Assembly (NCBI GenBank): GCA_003254905.1
Contig: QANU01018855.1
Location: 220,612 to 284,611, forward strand
Origin: Nissolia schottii
Taxonomy: Eukaryota > Streptophyta > Magnoliopsida > Fabales > Fabaceae
DNA length: 64,000 nt
Reading direction: 5' to 3'
Below, piece after piece: positions 9,930 through 20,069 of this stretch. The translations under genes were made by a program, and so were the position numbers. The notes below the pieces were generated by a model, which was not told the origin of the DNA, did no database searches, and saw nothing but the letters and a program-made list of their open reading frames with translations. Positions within the stretch are counted from its first letter, which is position 1, and every line of letters begins with the position of its first letter.

Positions 9930-12900
9930 ATGGCTGCTGAAGCTGTTGGTGGAGCTTTCCTTGGTGGAGCTTTCCTCCATTCTTTTTTTGGTGTTCTTTT
10001 TGACAGGCTGTCTTCACCTGAGGTTGCCAAATTGATCCGAGGAAAGAAGCTGGACCAGAAGTTGGTTGGAAGGTTGGAGACAACTCTGTGTGCCGCTCGA
10101 GCTGTGCTGAATGATGCTGAGCAGAAACAGATCAAAGACCAGGAAGTGAACAAGTGGCTCTCCAACCTCAAACATGCTGTCTATGAAGCTGATGACATAT
10201 TGGATGAAGTTTCAACCGTTGCTGAGATTCAAAAGCTTGCACCAGGTAACTCCTCCAAGTCTCCTTATCTCAGTTTTCATGATAGGGAGATAGCAGATAG
10301 GATGGAAGACATAATTGACAAACTAGAGTCATTTGTAAAACTGAAAGATACTCTTGGTTTGAAAGAGATTCCAAAGGAGAGCATGTCATGGAGGACAACA
10401 ACATCTCTGGTTGAAACTTCTGATATATATGGCAGGGGCAAAGATAAGGAGGATATAATAAAATTATTGCTAGATGATGCTAGTGATGGTGAAATATCTG
10501 TGATCCCTATCGTGGGCCTAGGTGGAATTGGAAAAACTACTTTGGCTCAATTGGTTTACAATGATGACAAAGTGAAGGAAAATTTTGATTTTCAAGCCTG
10601 GGTTTGTCTTGGGGTTGAATTTGATATTATTAAGGTCACAAGGACTATAGTAGAGGCAATAACTCATGACTCTTGTCGCACAAATGATTTGAATTCGCTT
10701 CAACGTGATTTACAGGAGAAGTTGTCAAGTCTAAAATTCTTTGTTGTGCTTGACGATGCATGGAATGAGAATTATGATGAATGGAACATGCTTCTAAAGC
10801 CTTTCCACAATAAGGTTAAGGGAAGTAAAATTCTTGTAACAACCCGAAGTAAAAAGGTTGCTTCTCCAACGCAAACAGTTCCGCCTCACGAACTAAGTTT
10901 ACTGTCTCCTGAAGATTGTTGGTTAGTGTTTGCGAAGCATGCGCTTCTTTCTACTGAATCAACAAAGAATGCAAATTTAGAAAAAATTGGCAGAGTGATT
11001 GTTAGTAAGTGTAACGGATTGCCCTTGGCAGCACAAACACTTGGAGGCTTATTGCGAGGAAATTCTGATGTTAGGTATTGGAATCATATATTGAAGAGTG
11101 AGATTTGGGAGTTTCCTGAAGATAGCAGTAAGATTATTTCTGCATTAAGATTAAGTTACTACTATCTCCCTTCATATTTAAAGGAGTGCATTGTTTACTG
11201 TTCTTTATATCCACGGTATTATCAATTTAACAAGGAGGAATTAATCTTGTTGTGGATGGCACAAGATCTTTTGGGGATCCCAAATAGAAGAAAAACTTTA
11301 GAAGAAATCGGGCACGAATATTTTGCTGAATTAGTTGCACGGTCATTCTTTCAACCTTCTAGGACTAATGCCAATGAATATGTGATGCACGGTCTCGTGC
11401 ATGACATGGCAACTGGCTATGCCGGAGAGTTCTATTTTGAAGCCGAACAATGGGGAAGAGCAACGGAGATAGGTATTAAAACCCGTCATTTGTCATATAA
11501 TGTCAAAAGCAATTATCCAATCTCAAAGTTTTTGGCAATCAGTGATAGAGTAAAACATACGCGAACATTTCTTGAAATCAATTGGGGAAAATGGCACCCA
11601 CTCAACATCGAAAACTCTGCTTTTATCTTTTTGTCGCAGTTGAAATACCTACGAGTTTTGTCACTTAAATACTTTCCTCTGGATCATGGCACATTGCCCG
11701 ACTTAATAGGTGATTTGATTCACTTGCGTTATTTGAATCTCTCCGGGACATGTATTGTGGCATTGCCCAAATCATTGGGTAACTTGTACAATCTTCAAAC
11801 ACTGAAGTTAAGGTTTTGTAGTAAGTTGAAAATGCTGCCCAACGACATGCATCGTCTTGTGAATTTGCGCTATCTTGATATTAGGGAGACTAAATTAAAA
11901 GAGATGCCAAAATGGATGAACAAATTAAAAGATTTGCAGTTCTTAAGTGACTACATCGTTGGCAAGCATGAAGACAACGGGATCAAGGAATTGGGAGCAC
12001 TTACAAATCTTCATGGTCAGTTCATTGTTGCCAAATTGGAGAATGTCATCAACAGTGGTGAAGCATCAAAGGCAAGGATTCATGATAAGAAGCATATCGG
12101 CACTTTAGAATTGAGGTGGTCAAGGGAGTGGTGGTCACATGACAATATCGATTCCCAATTTGAAAGAGATAAACTCGACAACTTACAACCACACAGAGAC
12201 CTAAAAGTGCTATCAATTACGGGCTACATGGGTACAGTATTTCCAAATTGGTTAGGGAATTTTTCCTACCACAACATGAGTAAACTTACTCTTAGTGATA
12301 GTTGGAATTGTTGTATGCTTCCTTCACTTGGACAGTTACCTTATTTGAAGCACCTACGGATTTCAGACTTTTCCAGGCTGGAGATTGTCGATACTGAGTT
12401 TTACAAGAATGATGAATCTTGTTTGGGGACGCCCTTTCCGTCTCTTGAAACTCTAGTGTTTTGCAGCCTGTCTCGCTGGCAGGAATGGCGTTCGTTTGAG
12501 TTGGGTGCTTTTCCTCAACTTAAGCGACTTGAAATACTTGATTGTCCTGTATTAAAAGGAGATTTGCCGAATCACCTACCAACCTTGGAAAGACTTCACG
12601 TAGAAGGATGCGAGCAGCTTGCTTGTTCTCTCCCAAGTGCTCCTACGATTCTCGGATTATACATAGTTAGCAAAAGTAAAATGATAGTGCAAGAGCTACC
12701 ACATTCGCTGCACGATCTATCAATTAATGGAAGCCAACTAGTGGAGTCTGTGTTGGAGGCCATGGCTCACGCGCAACCAACTTGTCTCAGATCTTTGTAC
12801 ATAGGAGAATGTGACTCGGCCATGTCATTTCCGTGGGCTTGTATACCTGCTTCATTACGAGAGCTACAAATCGAGTACTGTAGAAAATTAGCATTCTCAA

Positions 12901-13793
12901 TGCAACAAGAACACCATCAACTCAAGCTGCTACAGCGGTTAACATTTCGGGGATGTCATTCGCTCACGTCCCTCCAGTTGGATGCCTTTCCAAATGTCAC
13001 AAGGGTCACAATTTGGGAATGTGAAAATATGAAATCTCTTGATGTGGTGTCACAGCCACGAGACGCTGCTCTTCCAAGTCTCCGTCATTTACTAATTGTA
13101 AAGTGCCCCAGGTTTGTATCCTGCCCCACACTAGGGATGGCTGCCCCCCTACTAGAGAGTCTCGTTATAAGCGGTTGCCCAGAAATTGATCTGTTTGCTG
13201 AAGGGGGCCTTCCGCCTAACTTGGGATGGCTTGAAATCAGAGGATCCAAGAAACTAATGAGGTGCCTAGCATGGATGGACTTGCATACTCTTCCTCTTAC
13301 CCATCTTTGGTTCAGCGGCCTATGTGAGGGTGTGAAGTCCTTCCCAAAGGAGGGTTGCCTGCCTGCCTCCCTTGAGTATATAGAACTCTCACACGCTGAA
13401 AGTCTAGAGATTTTAGACTGCAATGGACTTGTCGACCTCACCTCCCTCCGAGGATTACAAATTGATAACTGTCCCAAGTTGGAGAATATGGCTGGAGAAA
13501 GGCTGCCTGCGTCTCTAATATATCTTGACATCATTGATTGTCCTTTGCTGGCTAAACACTACCAAGAGAGAGAGCCGCAAATTTGGCGCAAAATTTCACA
13601 CATCGATTATATTACAGTTAATGGACATCGACTTGGTGACTCAAGATTTTTAACTGGTATTTGTTTCTCTCTCCCCATATTTATTTCACCTTCTCCCTCC
13701 AAATATATGTTTTATTTTCTGGACCAACATCTTATATTCTAAATTTCAGCAGCCAACTCATCAATCCTTTTTCGTGCAAAAAGTGATTCATGA
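9930..13793 (+). CDS. CC-NBS-LRR disease resistance protein (RPP13-like / Rps1-k-like)
   Basis: An intracellular immune receptor that would detect pathogen effectors and act as an ADP/ATP switch. The first ATG is at 9930. Order: Rx-type coiled coil (about 1-150, with VYEADDILDEV), NB-ARC (about 165-480), then irregular LRRs to the end. Visible motifs: P-loop GLGGIGKTT (196-204), kinase-2 LDDAW (274-278), GSKILVTTRS, GLPLA (363-367) and an RNBS-D-like CIVYCSLYP. The MHD motif reads MHG (486-488), an Asp-to-Gly change. The open frame runs to 13742. A likely intron (13657-13749, GT-AG, phase-compatible) would instead end the protein at 13793 after 1256 residues. Trp in kinase-2 supports the CC class. 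Upstream sequence is shared with a broken relative at 16708. The reading frame is intact, but expression is unknown. Confidence 0.93.
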
Positions 13794-14391
13794 ATTTCTG
13801 CTTCTTCACATGGTCTACATTTTCATATTTTATGTCTCATGCCTTTTTACTGTAAATAAACAAAATTCCCTAATATTTGGTATTTTGTTTATTCATTTAC
13901 TATTTCATGGTCTGTTTACCTTTTCCTTTTATTCTTCATGTTCAGGGACGTCAAAAGGCTAACTTACTTTTACTGATTCTCCCGGGAGTGTCACTTCACT
14001 GACTACGAGTTTCAATGTCCAGAGGTATATATATTCTTATATACTTCATTATTCTTATGTATCATAGCTTTCCTTAACATATACAATGTATATACCTTCT
14101 CATACAGCTTTTCCATGGGGCCAAAGATATAACCGTTGTGGTTAAGCTATTGCTTTCGCTACATGGAAGGATGTGCCGCTATTGACGTGCATGGCCCGAC
14201 CTCTTTAATTGGGTCATGAACAAGTAAGCAAACGCAGTAAAAGTTTCCTTTAGCTAGTGACTATTATTTGTCATCTTTTTTTTCCCCTTCAGATATAAGA
14301 TGGTAAAGTTTGGTTATTTGGGCAATGCAGGATCCACTGTAGAGCAAGTAACCTTGAAAGCTAAGCCAATATGGCCATCTTAATACAATGT
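13794..14391 (+). other. NLR 3' flank
   Basis: Probable 3' untranslated or spliced 3' sequence, T-rich with several AG acceptor-like sites (for example before 13948). No coding region was recognised. Confidence 0.4.
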
Positions 14392-14663
14392 TGATTGTCC
14401 CATGGAAGAAATGAGAAGGTTGAGGTTGCTTAGAGCTCAATGCTTCATATAAACAGAGGAATGTTGACAAAGGAGGCAAGAATGATAAGTGGCATCACGT
14501 TGAGCACTATAGCAGCAAGTTCTTAAGGAGTTTTAGGCTCACTAAGAATGATAAAATGGGTGCTTCCTCATAGATTTTCTCAATTCTCTCCATGACTGCT
14601 CCCAAAGAAATGGTTAAGAAACCAAACGCCATAGTCATTGAGATTTCCAGTTATGAAGAAAGG
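14392..14663 (+). pseudogene. Class I small heat-shock protein (HSP20) fragment
   Basis: Translates, with one frame change and stops, to NEKVEVA-*-SSMLHINRG, then NVDKGGKNDKWHHVEHYSSK, then KFLRSFRLTKNDKM, and later APKEMVKKPNAIVIEIS. These follow the alpha-crystallin domain of plant HSP17/18 (KVEVEDDRVLQISGERN, NDKWHRVERSSGKF, RRFRLPENAKM, VPKEEVKKP). The N-terminus and C-terminus are missing. Such proteins are ATP-independent holdases; this piece cannot be one. It lies between the NLR and a MET1 fragment in the same orientation. Confidence 0.75.
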
Positions 14664-14853
14664 TATTTTTCCATTGGCTGTGTTTGAATTAAATTTTTCT
14701 TTACATGCAGTTTATGGTGTTACTGTAAATTTCTACTTTGTTTGTAACTTGTACACCTAGTACAATTGTTAATTTCTCTCAAGATAAGACAACAGAGATT
14801 TCAGCTCAACAATAAACACACTCATCATGAATTGCTTGCATTATTTTGCACAG

Positions 14854-15018
14854 TATCGACATGATCCTGTTTCATGGTTTCTAAAAGAAGATTCGAGGTG
14901 ATATGGTTGTCTTGACCGATCATATATCAAAGGAGATCAATGAGTTGAACTTGTTTTGATGTCAGAAAATTCCTAAGAGACAAGATGCGGATTGGTGTGA
15001 TCTTCCAGATGTAAAAAG
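14854..15018 (+). pseudogene. MET1-type DNA (cytosine-5) methyltransferase exon fragment
   Basis: Reads RHDPVSWFLKE, then after a frame change RGDMVVLTDHISKEINELNL, a stop, then CQKIPKRQDADWCDLPDVK. This matches the region of plant MET1 before the last catalytic motifs (SWFQKKIRG, MVVLTDHISKEMNELNL, KIPKRPGADWRDLPDEK), as remembered. MET1 maintains CG methylation. Splice-like borders remain: an acceptor 'tttgcacag' before 14854 and a donor 'gtaaac' from 15019. The piece was therefore probably captured as genomic DNA, not as a retrocopy. Confidence 0.75.
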
Positions 15019-15217
15019 GTAAACTTAAATGTTCTAGTGTTCTTATTTTTTTTTTTTTTACATAACAATGTGTTATTTATCTAATTTGTGATATGTAATG
15101 AAATGCAAATAAAATTGTCTAATGGACATAAGTCCCAGCTGACAGTGGTTAATATAATTCGAGCCTATCAAGGCTTATCTATGAATATTACAGCTCCTCA
15201 CAATTCGAGTTTCATTG

Positions 15218-15704
15218 ATGAAGTTGTTTAGCTCAACAGAAGAATTCTCTGGTCACCGATGGAGAGATGCTATGCAGAAGAGTGGCCTGATAGCTATGGC
15301 CTCTCAAAGGGGAAGATGTCTCAAAAACTTGAAAACACGTGCAGAAAATCAGTGGAGCAAGCAAAGTACTACGCCAATTAGTCGCAGCACTAGTACTTCA
15401 AGGTTTGTGGGAAGCAAAAATGAAATCGAATCGTACATTTTTTGAGGATGAAGTTACTGATTCAATACCAATAACTTTGATGCAGGTTTGATAACAGTAA
15501 TACATAAAGATTGATGGAAATAATGTCTGAAGAAGAAAAGAGTGAGTTTGGCTTTGATGTTAAGGGCATAGAGTGGAAAGATTATGTCACGAATGTTCAT
15601 GTACCTGGTCTCTACTTCACCTTCTGCAATGTCTCTTTCCTTCTTATATACAAGGAAACCTGTGCAGCCATTGAAATTCAGAAGAGAGCAGCAGGCTTGT
15701 TTTC
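15218..15704 (+). pseudogene. Fatty acyl-CoA reductase 3' fragment, copy 2
   Basis: The first exon reads MKLFSSTEEFSGHRWRDAMQ, continuing KSGLIAMASQ. After a one-base shift it reads GKMSQKLENTCRKSVEQAK and stops. An intron-like gap (about 15402-15485) is followed by RFDNSNT, a stop, then RLMEIMSEEEKSEFGFDVKG and the WKDYVTNVHVPGL end. This is the C-terminal part of a FAR2/MS2-like reductase. From 15513 it is nearly identical to 2571-2757. Retained intron sequence again points to DNA-level capture or duplication. Confidence 0.65.
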
Positions 15705-15779
15705 AAGCTATTGATACACTCCTGCAACCCAAACTTCATTTATATTTCAATTCTTTTCCCCTTCGTATTGTACTCTGAA

Positions 15780-16335
15780 AAAACAGTGCGTGTGTTTGTG
15801 AACTAGTGGGTGAAAAGGCTAGGGTGGATACTAGTGATTAACTCAGTAAAGAGAGAGTGCCTAGTAAAAGCCATTGTGTATATCTTTGTTGGTGAGGCTG
15901 AGGGCTTTTGTGTTTGAGTGATCTGTGAGTTTAGTGAACAATCTCACCTTTGTTGAGGATTCGATGTAGGCTTGGCATTGGACATCGATCCAGTATAAAT
16001 TTCTTGAGCAAGCTCCTTTCTCTCTTATCTTTTGCTATTTTAGTTTCTCATTTAAGTTTGTCTTGAATTCTATACTTTTCAATTATTCTTTTGTTGGTTT
16101 AATTGAGATTCTTGATTCAAGTGTCTCCGTAGACATCTCATCACTTGTTAGATTTAAGTGAACGTTTTAATTTGTGGTTTAATGTACAGAAAATTTTATT
16201 AGACCAAGGACTTGATTGAACTCCTTCTTCAAGTCTTTTGGTATCATCACATTCCTTGGACCCTTTGAGAGAGTGTGACAACAACAACAATAGTATCTGC
16301 AAGAAATTCCCAAAATTTAGTATCAATAATTATGG
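15780..16335 (+). mobile_element. Probable LTR-retrotransposon LTR remnant
   Basis: Contains features common in legume copia LTRs: 'gaggattcgatgtaggcttgg' and 'ccagtataaatttcttg' (TATA-like), a T-rich tract, then 'cttttggtatcatcac', which resembles a degraded primer-binding site after the LTR. Borders and target duplication were not identified and no internal coding part remains. Confidence 0.45.
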
Positions 16336-16707
16336 ATACACATTGGGCTAATTTGTACCAGAATTTGTAAAAGGATACTCTTACTCAAAATTAAAAGCAT
16401 CCTACCGGATTGACCATACATTTTGTACTGTTAGCCTAATTGCTTTGGAGATTCATTGAAAGGAGCATTCCTATTGGACGCAGTGGACCATACTCTTTAC
16501 GATAAGAGCAGTGAAGCATCCTATTCTAACCGTAGAAAATGAAGTGAACTTGTCTTTTGCTACAAATATATTATAAGCACTTCACTAACTGCTACCATTT
16601 TCCCTTACCCTTGAGAGAAATCCTAGAGTTTAGTGCAAACTACAAGTTACAAAAAACACTTCCCTTACCTCTTCTTTCTTCTAGTTGATCACCCGATTAA
16701 GAGGTTC

Positions 16708-17206
16708 ATGGCTGAACTTGTGGGTGGAGCTTCTCTCTCTTCTTTTCTTAATGTTCTTTTCGACAGGCTTGCTTCAACTGAGGTTGTCAACTGGATCCGA
16801 GGAAAGAGACTTGACCAGAAGCTGCTTGGGAGGTTGAAGAGAATCCGGTATGTGGTTCAAGGCGTTCTTAATGACGCCGAGCGGAAACAGATCACAGACC
16901 CTGCCGTAAAGAAGTGGCTCGAGAGTCTCAAAGATGATGTCTATGTGGCTGATGACTTGTTGGATGAACTCTCCACCAGAGCTGCCACTCAAAAGGATCA
17001 TCCAGCGGGTAACTTCTCTCATTTTCTCAAATTGGAAGATAGGGAGATGGCAAATAGGATGGGAGACATACTTGACACGATAGAGTCAATTTGTAAAACA
17101 GAAAGATAATCCTGGCCTTAGAGATATCCCTGTGGAGAACATGTCATGGAAAATTCCATCAACATCTCTAGTTAAAGTATCTGATATGTATGGCAGGGAA
17201 GAAGAT
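16708..17206 (+). pseudogene. CC-NBS-LRR gene fragment, frameshifted and truncated
   Basis: An ATG at 16708 opens 133 residues of the Rx-type coiled coil (MAELVGGASLSSFLNVLFDR at the start; VYVADDLLDEL inside), ending at 17109. Against the intact NLR, an extra A at about 17088 shifts the frame just after the coiled coil. In the shifted frame homology continues through MSWKIPSTSLVKVSDMYGRE and breaks off at about 17206, before the P-loop. NB-ARC and LRR are absent. A coiled-coil-only peptide could in principle be made, but the simplest reading is a pseudogene. Its truncation point abuts segmental duplication copy A. Confidence 0.85.
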
Positions 17207-17219
17207 AACACACTTGACT

Positions 17220-19664
17220 GACAGCTATAACAAAATGGGTGAGACAAATACGGAGGAAATTAAGAGAAACCAGTTGTGCATAATACACTCCATTGCTCAT
17301 TCACACAAAATACTCGACACACGTGTCGAGCTAAGTCTCTCTTTCCAATTTAAATTTCATACCGGTTACTTGGCCTAAGCATAATGTTTGAGTGCTAGTC
17401 TTGGACACACCCCTTAAAAACAGTTATTATGTATAATAATCTATATTAATTAAATGTTCAGAATTTTCTCACTAATTTTAGATTTTATTAAATTTATTCC
17501 TCTTGACCCACTAAATTTTTTTTAATTTAAAACTAACATTTTTTTTATCATTAACATTTAAAAATATTAAAAATAAAAGTTAAATAATTTAAATAAAAAA
17601 ATAAGATCACAAATTTAAAATAATTTTTGTAGGTAACACATGTACTAAACTAGTTTTAAATTAAAAATAGTTATTGGCTCAGTATTTATAGGTAGCAAAC
17701 CTTAGAGAGAGCCAGAGACACGAGAGATTTTATGTGAGGAAACGTCGCAATAGCAATGAGTGAAGATCTTTGTGTAGAGAAAAAAATAAATAAAATAAAA
17801 TAAAGTGAAATTAAATTAAATAAAATTGAAAAGTCTGGCAAAATCATGCCATGCCATGCCATCGTTGCAAGTACACAGGAAATTCAAAGAAGGGATGTAT
17901 CCAAGGAAACTTAAATTCAGTCTTGTCTCCCTTAATTTCATAAACATAAAAAGGTCACCAACCCCCCTTTGTTCATTTGAGGTTCACTGCTGTAGCGGAG
18001 AGACTAACTAGTACATGCCCTCTGAAGGGAGGAGTTATTATTGTAACCTTTCTCATTTTGCAAGTCTAATAAAAAAATGTAACATGTGCTACAGCAGTAA
18101 GAGATTAATTTACATTTTGCAATAAATTTTTAAGTGAGCACAAGTTGAATACTTCATCTTTAAGTATAAATAATTATTGTATGTTTCATTAAGTGTTTTT
18201 AGGTTTCATTAAATATCATTTACTTTTATTGTGAATATGGTCAAGAATAAGATGTTAGTTTTGTGCACACCTAAGAATTTCTCATGTTTTACACTATCAA
18301 TTAATTATATAGCATCATGTGTATAATTTTTGAGATAATTATTATAAGAGTCAAATACTTTTTAAATGTACTGTAAACTCTAAAACTAAACTTTTACATT
18401 GATTATATATCAAAATTAAATTCATATTTTAAGTAATACTTCAAGGAAAACAAAAAATCATGTTGAGATTATCTTTGAAGTAAAAAGTAAAATAAAATTG
18501 TAACTATTTTAAAATTAGTTAAGCATATTCAAAATGTAATCTTGTGAAATTATCATGAAAGGATTGATAAGAACACATGTTGGTCCAAGAATGAAGGAGG
18601 GAAAAGAATCGCAAATGAATCGTAATTGAATTCGTACAAAAACAAAATCAAGTCATTAGGCTCGAGTTTAATTCTTATAGACAGAAAAATTAGTGTTTAA
18701 GAGATTCATTCATATAAAAGACTAATACAATTTGAATTCCATTAAGCAGAATCTAATAAACTTAAAATATTGATATTTTCAATTTAAAAAAAGGTACACC
18801 TTATTAATCTAAAATAAATGGAGATGAGTTCTAGTTTTTGGTTAATAAGTTCATTTTAAAAGAACTCTTATCCTACTTCAAAAAGTACTTTAGAATTTCT
18901 CCTCTGAGAGGGGTCCTCTGCCCCCTTTGCTGCCGTACTAATGTCAGACTTTGGATCAACAAACGTTGGGTCCCACATGCATAAGGGGCTCCCCTACATG
19001 GCTACATTGGGTCTGCAAAGAATTGGATGGTGCAAGGACCAAGCAATAAGGGGAGAAGAATAATGAAAAAGAGTGCATGTAGGGCTTTGAGTATGGCATG
19101 TGTGTGAGTGCCTTATGTGAGTCGGAGAGAAAGTTGGGGGTGGCTCCCTAGGTTGATATCATTCCCTATGCGTTATAGGTCTCCTTACCTATTTCGATAA
19201 TTATGTTATTTGTACTCATTGTTTATAAATATTGTGTCATTCATAGTTTGTTTATCATTAAATGTGATTTTAACGAAACTCTCACTGTATTGAAATCTAA
19301 TCCAATGATGGATGAGTTATGAGTCGACATAATGTCTTACAAATAATGAATAAAAACAACATTTTTCTTTTTCTCCTTAAAGTTTTTGGTGCTTAATCAA
19401 ATGAAAAAAAAAAAATTCTTGTGTTATTATGAGATGTCATATTAAATATATTCCTAATCATACAATGATTGATATTTCAACTCTAATTAATATATATGAA
19501 ATGTTATTTACCATGTGATCAAAACTATATTTAGTAAGAAGCATGATAACACGGTGATATCTCGTAAGAGTGGGTGATAGACGGTAAGAATGTCAATGAC
19601 TTAACAACATTAATACCTAAACACTGCCCGTGAAGGACTCGAGTTTGCGCCTGGCAAGTTGGTA
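17220..19664. repeat. Segmental duplication copy A (partner 34040-37334)
   Basis: Colinear over its length with 34040-37334, from 'ataacaaaatgggtgagac' to 'gcctggcaag'. It differs by small indels and by the absence of about 750 bp corresponding to 34548-35300. In copy B that missing piece holds the MIR164 hairpin. The retained part contains the promoter-side sequence, including the TATA box. No protein gene was seen. Its right end lies about 400 bp before the C2-domain gene. Confidence 0.92.
17683..17691 (-). promoter_or_regulatory. Stranded MIR164-type TATA box (copy A)
   Basis: CTATAAATA on the minus strand in the same context (gctac...ctgagcc) as the TATA box upstream of MIR164 in copy B (35308-35316). 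The hairpin normally about 90 bp downstream is deleted here. Confidence 0.6.
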
Positions 19665-20069
19665 TTTAGCTAATTTGCTCTCAAGTCTTGCAAGCTAGCT
19701 TTGCTAACAAGTAATCCTAAATATAGGGAAATCAGAAGAACAGAGTTTTTCCATATCATCACCGAAATTAAGGGTCCAAATTAAGGAATGAAAACTATTC
19801 AATGCCCCTTCCATTCGCTGTCTTAAGTGCAAAATTACTTTCCCTCGGTCAGCAAATGCCTTATTTCCCTCTCTTCTCAACCTTCATGTTAACGCACTCA
19901 ACAACCCCGCCATCCTCACCTTCGTTCCCTTTTCCTTATCTCTCAGAGGCATTAAAGAGCAACACAAAAGGCTTTGATAAGCTTTTCCACCAATACTTTT
20001 GATTCCAATTCCCCCTTCCTTCTTGTTGCAACTTTCTTCACCCTCCATCGTGATCAACATCATCCATCA

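Noticed and set aside
13085-13534. 149-codon minus-strand frame inside the NLR
   Set aside because: Antisense shadow of the LRR region, with no protein features.
16633-16707. N-terminal extension of the CC-NBS fragment
   Set aside because: The upstream frame lacks an ATG and matches the NLR leader, so 16708 is the start.
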